Shown here: positions 1 to 6,832 of the stretch, piece by piece
Layout of the letters: each line of letters opens with the position of its first letter
Position numbering within the stretch: position 1 is the stretch's first letter
NCBI GenBank assembly: GCA_009774465.1
Contig: VSNT01000166.1
Span: 1 to 7,182, forward strand
From: Lachnospiraceae bacterium
GTDB taxonomy: Bacteria; Bacillota_A; Clostridia; Lachnospirales; Lachnospiraceae
Direction of reading: 5' to 3'
Length of the DNA stretch: 7,182 nt
The notes under the pieces: model-generated
Seen by the model: only the letters and a program-made list of their open reading frames with translations
Databases searched by the model: none
Told to the model about the DNA's origin: nothing
Made by a program: the position numbers and the translations under genes

Positions 1-225
1 CTTAATATTGCAGATGATTATTTTAAGGCAAAAAAGCAGATCGGGCTGCTGGAAGAAGAAATTCAGGGAAAAGAAATGGAATTATATAATTTAAAGCATG
101 AACTGATTGCTTCCCAGATTAAACTGGAAAATACAGAGAAAAATTTAAAATCCGTTCAATCAGAACTGAATGAAAGCGCAAAGAAAATAATCAGACTTGA
201 AACTGAATTGAAAAATAATGGCTGA
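1..225 (+). CDS. zapA: Cell division protein ZapA-like, 3' end (5' truncated by window)
   Basis: Frame 1 is open from the first base to TGA at 223-225 and gives the last 74 residues of a protein whose start lies outside the window. The visible part begins LNIADDYFKAKKQ and then is almost wholly a charged, leucine-containing helix with heptad-like spacing, as expected for the C-terminal coiled coil of ZapA. ZapA binds FtsZ in the cytoplasm and promotes bundling of the Z-ring; the FtsZ-binding N-terminal domain is not visible. The IADDYFKAK stretch followed by a long coiled coil, and the position just ahead of a U32 gene and a SEDS/PBP pair, are the basis for the name. The reading frame overlaps the next gene by 8 bases, suggesting translational coupling. 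Any coiled-coil protein would look similar over this stretch, so the call depends partly on context. Confidence 0.72.
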   Translation, partial: LNIADDYFKAKKQIGLLEEEIQGKEMELYNLKHELIASQIKLENTEKNLKSVQSELNESAKKIIRLETELKNNG

Positions 226-2434
226 CATGAAAAAAGTGGAATTGTTAGCTCCGGCAGGAAATTTTGATGCCTTAACAGGGGCTTTGAAAGCAGGTGCTGA
301 CGCTGTTTATTTGGGCGGGGCGCTTTATGGCGCTCGTGCATATGCAGATAACTTTACACAGGATGAGATTTGTACAGGAATACATCTGGCACATGTATTT
401 GGCAGAAGGATTTACCTTACTGTCAATACATTGATTAAAGAAAAAGAGCTGGATGGACTGTACAATTTTTTGTTGCCCTTTTATGAGTGCGGTCTGGATG
501 GCGTAATTGTTCAGGATTTAGGTGCTTTACGCCTTATCAGAAAATATTTTCCTCACCTTTCCATTCATGCAAGCACCCAGATGGCCCTGACAGGGAGTGA
601 AGGCGCTTCTTTTATGAAGGCGGAAGGAGTATCGAGAATTGTACCTGCAAGAGAACTGTCTCTTGCAGAAATAAAAAGTATCAAACAAAATACAGGACTG
701 GAAATAGAAACATTTGTTCATGGCGCCATGTGTTACTGTTATTCCGGACAATGCCTGTTCAGCAGTATTCTTGGGGGACGCAGCGGCAACAGAGGCAGAT
801 GTGCACAGCCCTGCCGGCTTCCCTATAAAGCCAGTACCATAGATTTAAACACTGATACCTTATATCCTTTAAGCATGAGAGATATGTGTACGATTTCCAT
901 GCTGCCGGAGTTGATTGAGGCAGGAATTGATTCTTTCAAGATTGAAGGAAGAATGAAAAAGCCTGCCTATGCGGCAGGTGTGACAGCGATCTATCGAAAA
1001 TATATAGATCTTTATTATGAACAGAAAGAAAATTTCCAGGTGGCACAGGCTGATATGGAACAGCTAAAAAGTCTGTATATTCGAAGCCAGACAGGAGATG
1101 GCTATTATAAACGTCATAACGGAAAGGAAATGCTCTCTCTTACCTCGCCGGCTTATTCAGGATCAGATGAAAAGCTTTTGGCAGATATTCAGAAGAAATA
1201 TATAGAAGAAAAGCTATGCCATGAAGTAACTGCAAAGGTCTGCCTGAAAAAGAAAGAACCTTCCCTGCTTATATTAAGTAAGGGGCAAATACATGTTTCC
1301 TGTACCGGAGAAGTGGTACAGAAGGCATTAAAACAGCCTCTTTCCGGGGAAAAAATAAAAGAGCAGATCAAAAAATGCGGAAACAGTCCTGTTAAGATTA
1401 TGCAAGTGGAATTGGAAGCAGAAGAGGATATATTTCTGCCGGTCAGTTCGCTTAATGCGCTTAGAAGAAATGCGGCTGCCGCCTTTGAAAAAGAGATGAT
1501 CCGGCGAAACGGATTTTATGAACCCACTGCTCCAAATGCCAAATTGACGCCTGAGAAAGAAACAACAAGAGGCGGAGCAGTTATTTCAGGGAATCATGAA
1601 AAGCAGTCCATCCATCAGCTTCATGCGGCAGTAAATACAAAAGCGCAGCTCTTGGCGGCCTTAAATGAATCCCTGGAGCGAATTTACCTAGATTATGGCC
1701 TGTTATGCGAAGAAGTATATAAAGAACTGAAAAAATACAAACAAAGAAAGGACTTCCGGACGAAATTATATGTGACTATGCCTTACATTGTCAGAGAAGG
1801 AAATCTTTCCTTTCTTGAGGAAATAAAAAGACTTTTTTCGGACAGTCCGCTGTTTGAGGGAGTATTGGTAAGAAATCTGGAAAGCTATTATTTTTTGGCA
1901 AAACAGGGATTTTCAGGAAAAATGATACTGGATGCAAATCTTTACTTATGGAATCATGAGGTTGTTGCATTCTGGGAGAAACGGGTGGAAGAGTTTTACC
2001 TTCCGGTTGAATGTAATCTACATGAATGGAAGGAATTACTGCAGCACTGTGGGCAGAAAACCATTCTTTCTTCTGCAATTGTATATGGAAGGCTGCCTAT
2101 GATGATTACTGCAAACTGCTTAAGTAAGACCGGCGGAAAATGCAGTAAAATACCTCAGATTATTACCTTAAAAGACCGCTATGAAAAGCAATTTCCGGTT
2201 TATACGGATTGTCTTAGCTGCATAAACATTATTTACAACAGCGTCCCTTTATCTCTTCATAAGCTTTTTGAAAACAAAAACTGGATGAAGGGAAATTTCA
2301 GGCTGGATTTTACCACAGAAGATGAAAGAGAAACTGTACAGGTTATCCGATATTTTAAGGAATTGTTTCAATGCTTTAAGGCTCCTTTTTATAAAGAATA
2401 TACAACGGGGCATTTGAAAAGAGGAGTTGAATAA
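218..2434 (+). CDS. U32 family protein with DUF3656-like domain (RlhA/TrhP-related Fe-S protein)
   Basis: The 738-residue protein opens with VELLAPAGNFDALTGALKAGADAVYLGG, the N-terminus of the peptidase U32 fold. Residues 165-200 hold the U32 signature: ETFVHGAMC, then SGQC, GRC and QPC. Cys172, Cys179, Cys195 and Cys224 (in RDMC) have about the spacing of the [4Fe-4S] ligands of U32 proteins such as UbiU and TrhP; Cys199 is an extra nearby cysteine. KIEGRMK follows at 241. Residues about 337-432 look like the DUF3656 insert found in E. coli RlhA, which hydroxylates 23S rRNA C2501. The C-terminal 300 residues end in a second cysteine group (634, 642, 665, 668). Although the family is named a collagenase-like peptidase, an RNA hydroxylation role is more likely by homology; the exact substrate is unknown. 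ATG 218 overlaps zapA; ATG 227, one base after the zapA stop, gives the more family-typical MKKVELLAPAG. Neither has a clear Shine-Dalgarno, so coupling is likely. Confidence 0.92.
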   Translation: MADMKKVELLAPAGNFDALTGALKAGADAVYLGGALYGARAYADNFTQDEICTGIHLAHVFGRRIYLTVNTLIKEKELDGLYNFLLPFYECGLDGVIVQDLGALRLIRKYFPHLSIHASTQMALTGSEGASFMKAEGVSRIVPARELSLAEIKSIKQNTGLEIETFVHGAMCYCYSGQCLFSSILGGRSGNRGRCAQPCRLPYKASTIDLNTDTLYPLSMRDMCTISMLPELIEAGIDSFKIEGRMKKPAYAAGVTAIYRKYIDLYYEQKENFQVAQADMEQLKSLYIRSQTGDGYYKRHNGKEMLSLTSPAYSGSDEKLLADIQKKYIEEKLCHEVTAKVCLKKKEPSLLILSKGQIHVSCTGEVVQKALKQPLSGEKIKEQIKKCGNSPVKIMQVELEAEEDIFLPVSSLNALRRNAAAAFEKEMIRRNGFYEPTAPNAKLTPEKETTRGGAVISGNHEKQSIHQLHAAVNTKAQLLAALNESLERIYLDYGLLCEEVYKELKKYKQRKDFRTKLYVTMPYIVREGNLSFLEEIKRLFSDSPLFEGVLVRNLESYYFLAKQGFSGKMILDANLYLWNHEVVAFWEKRVEEFYLPVECNLHEWKELLQHCGQKTILSSAIVYGRLPMMITANCLSKTGGKCSKIPQIITLKDRYEKQFPVYTDCLSCINIIYNSVPLSLHKLFENKNWMKGNFRLDFTTEDERETVQVIRYFKELFQCFKAPFYKEYTTGHLKRGVE

Positions 2435-3844
2435 ATGGAGCTATATGTCAGCGAATTTTCTAAATATGTGATTGCATTGCTGCTGATTTTTTATACTTAC
2501 GAATGTTTTGCAGTATTCCGGTTTGAGGAGGAAGCGCAGAGAAAAGGAATTTATTTAAGGCAGAACCTTTTTATGTTCCTGTTTCATTTTAGCTGCTTTC
2601 TTGTTATTTGTTTTGAGACAAAGGATATCACCTACCTGTTTTTTTATGCGTTTCAACAGATTATTCTTTATGCGGTAATTGTGTTATACCATATGCTTTA
2701 TCCCAAAACAAACCGTCTGATTATCAATAATATGTGTATGTTACTTATTATTGGCTTTGTAATTTTAACAAGATTTGGCATTGAAAAAGCAATTAAACAG
2801 TTTATTATTGTGACAGGTTCATTGATTATAGCGCTGCTTATTCCTTTTTTTGTCCATAAATTTAAATTTTTAAAAAAACTGAAATGGATTTATGCGGCAG
2901 TGGGAATTGCAGCTTTATCAGTGGTTATGATTTTAGGACAAACCACATATGGAAGCAAGCTTTCTTATTCCATTGCAGGACTTACCTTTCAGCCTTCCGA
3001 ATTTGTAAAAATCCTGTTTGTGTTTTTTGTGGCAAGCGCTTTATATGAGGCATCAGGATTTTTTGAAGTGTTTACAACCGCAGTAGTTGCTGCCGCTCAT
3101 GTGATCATTCTGGTGATTTCAAAGGATTTGGGAAGTGCGCTTATTTTCTTTGTAGTTTATGTGCTGATGGTGTTTGTGGCAACCAGAAACTATTTTTACA
3201 TGATTGCAGGGTTTTTAGGCGGTTCTGGCGCCGCTTACATTGCATATCGGGTATTTACCCATGTGCAGGTGCGTGTGCAGGCGTGGAAGGATCCCTGGAG
3301 CGTAATTGACTCTGCCGGTTATCAGATCACCCAGTCTCTTTTTGCAATTTCAAGCGGAGGCTGGTTTGGACTTGGTCTTTATAAAGGAAGACCGGATGAT
3401 ATTCCTTTTGTGGAGGCTGATTTTATTTTTTCTGCAATTGCCGAAGAGCTTGGTATTTTAATTGCAGTGTGTTTGATTTTAATCTGTGTCAGTTGTTTTA
3501 TTATGTTTATGAATATTTCATCAGGGATATCAGATAAATTTTATCAGCTTACAGCCTTTGGACTTGGCGTTACCTATATTTTTCAGGTATTTTTAACAAT
3601 TGGCGGCGGTTCCAAATTTATTCCGCTTACAGGCGTTACGCTGCCGCTGGTCAGTTATGGCGGCAGTTCTGTTCTCACTACTTTAATCATGTTTGCAATC
3701 ATTGAAGGGCTGCATATTGTGAAGTGTGAGGAAGAAGAACAGAAAAAAAGGGAAGAAAGAAAGGTCAGAAGGAAAAAGAAACCGGCGGTAATTGAGATAG
3801 AAGAGGAAGATTTGTCAGGAGATGAAATTGAAGAAGAGGAATGA
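2435..3844 (+). CDS. SEDS family peptidoglycan glycosyltransferase (FtsW/RodA/SpoVE)
   Basis: A 469-residue integral membrane protein of the SEDS family, which polymerises lipid II into glycan strands at the outer membrane face together with a class B PBP. Family landmarks are LTFQPSEFVKILFVFF (183-198), SKDLGSALIFFVVY (229-242), a large extracellular loop with WSVIDSAGYQITQSL (288-302) and SSGGWFGLGLYKGRP (306-320), and FIPLTGVTLPLVSYGGSS (395-412). Asp329 in VEADFIF aligns with the catalytic aspartate of the HTDF motif in E. coli RodA and FtsW; the usual His two residues before it is Glu327 here. Roughly twelve hydrophobic segments are visible, more than the ten of the minimal SEDS core, the extra ones near the N-terminus. 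The tail from 431 is a charged cytoplasmic segment, basic then acidic. ATG 2435 directly follows the upstream TAA, with GAGGAG at 2421-2426 eight bases ahead. FtsW, RodA and SpoVE roles cannot be separated by sequence reading; pairing with a short PbpA-like PBP leans toward a RodA/PbpA-type pair. Confidence 0.93.
   Translation: MELYVSEFSKYVIALLLIFYTYECFAVFRFEEEAQRKGIYLRQNLFMFLFHFSCFLVICFETKDITYLFFYAFQQIILYAVIVLYHMLYPKTNRLIINNMCMLLIIGFVILTRFGIEKAIKQFIIVTGSLIIALLIPFFVHKFKFLKKLKWIYAAVGIAALSVVMILGQTTYGSKLSYSIAGLTFQPSEFVKILFVFFVASALYEASGFFEVFTTAVVAAAHVIILVISKDLGSALIFFVVYVLMVFVATRNYFYMIAGFLGGSGAAYIAYRVFTHVQVRVQAWKDPWSVIDSAGYQITQSLFAISSGGWFGLGLYKGRPDDIPFVEADFIFSAIAEELGILIAVCLILICVSCFIMFMNISSGISDKFYQLTAFGLGVTYIFQVFLTIGGGSKFIPLTGVTLPLVSYGGSSVLTTLIMFAIIEGLHIVKCEEEEQKKREERKVRRKKKPAVIEIEEEDLSGDEIEEEE
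3817..3821 (+). promoter_or_regulatory. Ribosome binding site of the PBP gene
   Basis: AGGAG lies inside the end of the SEDS gene and abuts ATG 3822 with no spacer, which is too close for normal initiation. It is six bases ahead of the in-frame TTG at 3828, a good spacing. A weaker AGAGGAAG at 3802-3809 sits 12 bases ahead of ATG 3822. The site therefore leaves the PBP start open between ATG 3822 and TTG 3828. Confidence 0.5.
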
Positions 3845-5264
3845 TAATAAAAAACATAAAAAGAAAAATCGTGAGATTCGGATTGTTACATGGGCGTTTG
3901 TATTGCTGTTTTTCTGTATGGCAGGCTATATTACCTATTATTCCGTGACAAATCATCAGGAGCTTATTAATAACAGTTATAATGGCAGACAACAGGCATT
4001 GCTTGCCCAAAATGTCCGCGGCAGGATTTATTCGGGGGATGGAGAAGTGCTTGCACAGACAATCACAGACGAAGAGGGAAAAGAAATACGAGAATATCCT
4101 TATGAGAATTTGTTTGCGCATGTGGTAGGATATGCTGTTAACGGAAGAATGGGTGTTGAATCTCAGGCAAATTATTATCTGATTAATTCAAATGCACCTC
4201 TTTCAGAGAAGGCAGGTTTGGATTTAAGCGGGGCAAAATATCCGGGAGATGACGTTTATACTACTTTAAATGTTAATCTGCAGCAGGTGGCTTCAACCGC
4301 ATTGGGAATTTATCAGGGCGCAATCATTGTTTCAGAACCGGAAACAGGAAAAATTCTAGCTATGGTTTCAAAGCCTGATTTTAATCCTGAAGAAATTTCA
4401 GACATCTGGGATGAATTAGTTGAAGATAAGGAAAGCAGTATATTGCTTAACCGTGTCACACAGGGGTTATACCCGCCAGGCTCCACATTTAAGATTGTGA
4501 CTGCATTGGAATATATAAGGGAAAATAAAGATACTTATCAAAACTACAGTTATAATTGTACAGGTGCTATTTCAAGGGGAGAAGACCGTATTCAATGTTA
4601 TCATGGAAGTGTTCATGGAACGGTAAATTTTAAAAAATCTTTTGCAAAGTCCTGCAATTCTTCTTTTGCCAATATTGGACTTTCTCTTGACAGGCAGCTA
4701 TTTGCAGATACTTTGGAGAAACTGTTGTTTAACCAGAATCTGGACCTGCCTTTTGCCACAGGGACAAGCAGGGCAGACGTTTCAGAACAAACCAGTGATG
4801 GGGATATGATGCAGGTTTCCATTGGACAGGGGACTACAGGCATTACGCCTCTTTGGCTGAATATGCTCACCTGCGGGATTGCAAACGATGGAACTGTAAT
4901 GAGGCCTTATGTGGTGGATTATGTGCAAAATAGTGCAGGAACAAGGATAAAAACCTTTTCCCCTGCTGTCTATGGAAAATTGATGGATGAACAGGAGGCG
5001 GAAATTTTAAGAGGACTGATGAGCGATGTGGTGGAAGAAGGGACTGCCTCAAGATTAAGCGGGCTTTCTTATACTGCGGCAGGAAAAACCGGCTCAGCAG
5101 AATACGGAACAATAAAAGGAGACAGCCACGCCTGGTTTACCGGCTTTGCACCGGTGGAAAATCCCCAGATCTGTGTGACGATTATTATTGAAGGCGCGGG
5201 AGCCGGTGGTGATTATGCGGTTCCCATCGCCAAAAGAATTTTTGATGCATATTTTGAAGATTAA
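3822..5264 (+). CDS. Class B penicillin-binding protein (transpeptidase, PbpA-like)
   Basis: A 480-residue membrane-anchored DD-transpeptidase that cross-links peptidoglycan made by its SEDS partner. A basic N-terminus is followed by one membrane helix at about 21-40 (VTWAFVLLFFCMAGYITYY), with the rest outside. The short N-terminal domain contains NVRGRIYSGDGEVLAQT, the conserved RGxIxxxxGxxLA anchor of class B PBPs. The transpeptidase domain (about 160-475) has all three active-site motifs: S221-T-F-K224 with the nucleophile Ser221, S277-C-N279, and K422-T-G424. The length is that of short PbpA-type proteins of about 480-490 residues, not of larger PBP2 or SpoVD/PBP2B proteins; no PASTA domains are present. 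It overlaps the SEDS gene by 23 bases, so the pair is probably made in step. The start is ATG 3822 or TTG 3828 (two residues shorter). It ends in TAA followed in frame by TAG, and its stop overlaps that of the convergent HD-GYP gene. Confidence 0.95.
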   Translation: MKLKKRNDNKKHKKKNREIRIVTWAFVLLFFCMAGYITYYSVTNHQELINNSYNGRQQALLAQNVRGRIYSGDGEVLAQTITDEEGKEIREYPYENLFAHVVGYAVNGRMGVESQANYYLINSNAPLSEKAGLDLSGAKYPGDDVYTTLNVNLQQVASTALGIYQGAIIVSEPETGKILAMVSKPDFNPEEISDIWDELVEDKESSILLNRVTQGLYPPGSTFKIVTALEYIRENKDTYQNYSYNCTGAISRGEDRIQCYHGSVHGTVNFKKSFAKSCNSSFANIGLSLDRQLFADTLEKLLFNQNLDLPFATGTSRADVSEQTSDGDMMQVSIGQGTTGITPLWLNMLTCGIANDGTVMRPYVVDYVQNSAGTRIKTFSPAVYGKLMDEQEAEILRGLMSDVVEEGTASRLSGLSYTAAGKTGSAEYGTIKGDSHAWFTGFAPVENPQICVTIIIEGAGAGGDYAVPIAKRIFDAYFED

Positions 5265-6316
5265 TAGATACTTACAATGGAAATATCTTTTCTGTGCGCT
5301 AAATGAATAATTGTGCCGCTGGTGGTACGAACCACAGGACGCCCCATTTTATTTTGATTGATCAGTATGACTTCGGCAATCTGGTCGTTGCTCAGGCGGA
5401 CATTCAGGCCCACCATATGGTTGGCAATGCGGGATAAAACAGGCTGCAAAAGCTCGATGTCGTATTTAAATGCATCCTTTTCAAATATTTCAACTACTTC
5501 AAAAGGTGTTTTAGACTGCCTGTAGGTTCTTGCAGAGGTCATAGCTTCATAGGCATCGATAATGGAAATATATCTTGCATAAATATCTATCTGGGTATCA
5601 TGAAGCCTGGAGGGATATCCGGTGCCGTCATACCGCTCATGATGCATCAGAGCTGCTTTTAAAATATGGGAATCCACATTCAGCTCCTGAAGCAGTTGAA
5701 AGCCGGTAATCGTATGGGTTTTGATTTTTTCAAATTCCAGATCGGTCAGTTTATCTGTTTTCCAGATCAGCTCATTAGGCAGCTTTAATTTGCCGATATC
5801 GTAGAAAAAGGCACACTGGATCAACAGATTTGTTTCCTCTGGCGTTAAGGACATCCAGGAAGCAAACAGGCCTGCAATTAATGCGGAGTTTAAACAATGG
5901 GCATAGGTCAGGTCATCTTCCGTGGGAAGCATATTATACAAATAATCCAAAAGAAGCTCATGGCGCTCTAAACTGCTGTAAATAATCTGATAAATCTGCA
6001 TAAGCTTATCCATCTCAAGAGGAGCTTTTTCAAATACAAGCTGATGCATCATTGTTTTGTAATCAGGAAGTGCATTTAAATAGGCCTTCTGAAAAGCGGC
6101 AAAACCATTGCTGAAACGGATTTTTTCAAAATAGGTTACGGCATAATCAATGTTTTCCTTTACGGATACACACATAATGGAATGGCGGGCCAGTTTATTA
6201 ATTACATTAGCATCAACTTTGGTGCCGGCAGGAATGATCAGTTCATTTTTGTAGTTGTATATATCGGCTCCGATTTCCATTCCGGGCTCAAGGGCCATTC
6301 TGGCAATATCTTTCAT
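5261..6316 (-). CDS. HD-GYP domain protein (c-di-GMP phosphodiesterase family) with altered HD motif
   Basis: HD-GYP proteins are metal-dependent phosphodiesterases that hydrolyse cyclic di-GMP (some act on cGAMP). Counting from ATG 6316 the protein has 351 residues. An N-terminal region of about 125 residues starts KDIARMALEPGMEIGADIYN, the usual lead-in of clostridial HD-GYP proteins. The catalytic domain shows TYAHC (His140), FFYDIGKLKLP (Tyr172, Asp173, Lys176), KTHTITG (His201), HHERYDGTGYP (His225, His226, GYP at 233-235) and IIDAYEAMTSARTYR (Asp254). Everything canonical is present except that the His of the HD pair is Tyr172. A C-terminal module from about 298, VGLNVRLSNDQIAEVILIN, is a common small beta extension in Bacillota HD-GYP proteins. 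No membrane helix or REC domain is seen, so it is probably cytoplasmic. The frame stays open to TTG 6373, but only ATG 6316 has a good Shine-Dalgarno (GGAG, six-base spacer), and TTG 6373 would lie about 10 bases from the predicted transcription start. Confidence 0.9.
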   Translation of the reverse strand: MKDIARMALEPGMEIGADIYNYKNELIIPAGTKVDANVINKLARHSIMCVSVKENIDYAVTYFEKIRFSNGFAAFQKAYLNALPDYKTMMHQLVFEKAPLEMDKLMQIYQIIYSSLERHELLLDYLYNMLPTEDDLTYAHCLNSALIAGLFASWMSLTPEETNLLIQCAFFYDIGKLKLPNELIWKTDKLTDLEFEKIKTHTITGFQLLQELNVDSHILKAALMHHERYDGTGYPSRLHDTQIDIYARYISIIDAYEAMTSARTYRQSKTPFEVVEIFEKDAFKYDIELLQPVLSRIANHMVGLNVRLSNDQIAEVILINQNKMGRPVVRTTSGTIIHLAHRKDISIVSIY

Positions 6317-6322
6317 AGTATT

Positions 6323-6326
6323 CTCC
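6323..6326 (-). promoter_or_regulatory. Ribosome binding site of the HD-GYP gene
   Basis: On the minus strand ACGGAG is followed by six bases and then ATG at 6316-6314. In-frame starts farther upstream (ATG 6337, ATG 6361, TTG 6373) have no purine-rich site at a useful distance, so this site decides the start. Confidence 0.6.
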
Positions 6327-6389
6327 GTTAAATTCATGCTGCGATATGTAGTATGATACATATATTTGTGCAATAACTTTACAGTTTTA

Positions 6390-6417
6390 AGTATAAGTCT
6401 TTTACCAGATTTGTCAA
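6390..6417 (-). promoter_or_regulatory. Sigma-A type promoter of the HD-GYP gene
   Basis: On the minus strand TTGACA (6417-6412) is separated by 16 bases from TATACT (6395-6390): a perfect -35 and a one-mismatch -10. Transcription would begin near 6383, leaving a leader of roughly 65 bases before ATG 6316. This is the best promoter match in the window. Confidence 0.7.
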
Positions 6418-6421
6418 TATT

Positions 6422-6454
6422 TTGCTTTGGAATTTCAATGAAATATGATATGAT
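6422..6454 (+). promoter_or_regulatory. Promoter of the small-protein gene, with two overlapping -10 boxes
   Basis: TATGAT occurs twice, at 6444-6449 and 6449-6454, sharing one base. Each has a weak -35 candidate 16 bases upstream: TTGCTT at 6422-6427 and TTGGAA at 6427-6432. Start would fall near 6456-6461, about 25-30 bases before ATG 6486. The -10 matches are good and the -35 matches poor. Confidence 0.5.
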
Positions 6455-6485
6455 GAAACTATCGGTGTAGGGAAAGGAACATGGA

Positions 6486-6797
6486 ATGAAATTTTATAAA
6501 TATTTATATATTGGCGATACTGTTACTGATCCTGCAAAAGTGAAATGGAAGCTAAAACATCATGCCGGAACTCAGGTTTATGTAGTAGCCATAGCCGCAG
6601 GAGCCGATCAACTGGAAATATTTCATGCGGCATATCTTAAACAGCGGTATTACAGATACCACCCACCGATTATTGTGGGAATCGCATCCAACCATGACGA
6701 GGCGGTTGACATTATTGTTAAAATAGCTCAGGAATGTGTGGATACAACTGGAAATTGTAATTTAAAGGAATATTTAAAACATAAAGTAAAATCCTGA
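6486..6797 (+). CDS. Conserved hypothetical protein, 103 residues
   Basis: I do not recognise a named domain. The protein begins KFYKYLYIGDTVTDPAKVKWKLKHHAGTQVYVVAIAAGADQLEI and has no membrane helix or signal peptide, so it is probably cytoplasmic. It reads as a small alpha/beta protein: hydrophobic beta-like stretches at about 31-38 (VYVVAIAA) and 61-67 (PIIVGIA), and a helix at about 70-84 (HDEAVDIIVKIAQEC). It is rich in Tyr, His and Lys and has two cysteines, Cys84 and Cys91. The pattern GADQLEIFHAAYLKQRYYRYHPPIIVGIASNHDEA resembles small uncharacterised proteins I associate with Lachnospiraceae, which supports a real gene. Start support is good: AAGGA at 6474-6478 with a seven-base spacer, and promoter boxes just upstream. 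It is divergent from the HD-GYP gene and 35 bases ahead of the DUF2953-like gene, with which it probably shares a transcript. Confidence 0.82.
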   Translation: MKFYKYLYIGDTVTDPAKVKWKLKHHAGTQVYVVAIAAGADQLEIFHAAYLKQRYYRYHPPIIVGIASNHDEAVDIIVKIAQECVDTTGNCNLKEYLKHKVKS

Positions 6798-6832
6798 GTC
6801 TTTAAGCAAGAGTGTAATTATGGAGTAACCTG

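Noticed and set aside
3727..3844. Purine-rich GAA/GAG stretch that looks like a simple repeat
   Set aside because: There is no regular unit; it encodes the charged C-terminal tail of the SEDS protein.
3765..4121. Minus-strand open frame of 118 residues antisense to the SEDS/PBP junction
   Set aside because: It lies across two well-supported genes, its product has no recognisable domain, and no ribosome site was evident; it is a shadow of the coding strand.
5322..5335. GTGGT-ACGA-ACCAC inverted repeat just beyond the PBP stop, a possible terminator
   Set aside because: The stem is only five pairs, extends poorly, lies inside the HD-GYP coding region, and has no adjacent run of T on either strand.
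6317..6373. N-terminal extension of the HD-GYP protein to TTG 6373
   Set aside because: No ribosome binding site supports TTG 6373 or the ATGs at 6361 and 6337, and the predicted transcription start lies only about 10 bases upstream of the TTG.
6481..6489. ATG GAA TGA mini-frame overlapping the start of the 103-residue gene
   Set aside because: It is only two bases from the AAGGA ribosome site, too close to initiate, and is most simply chance.
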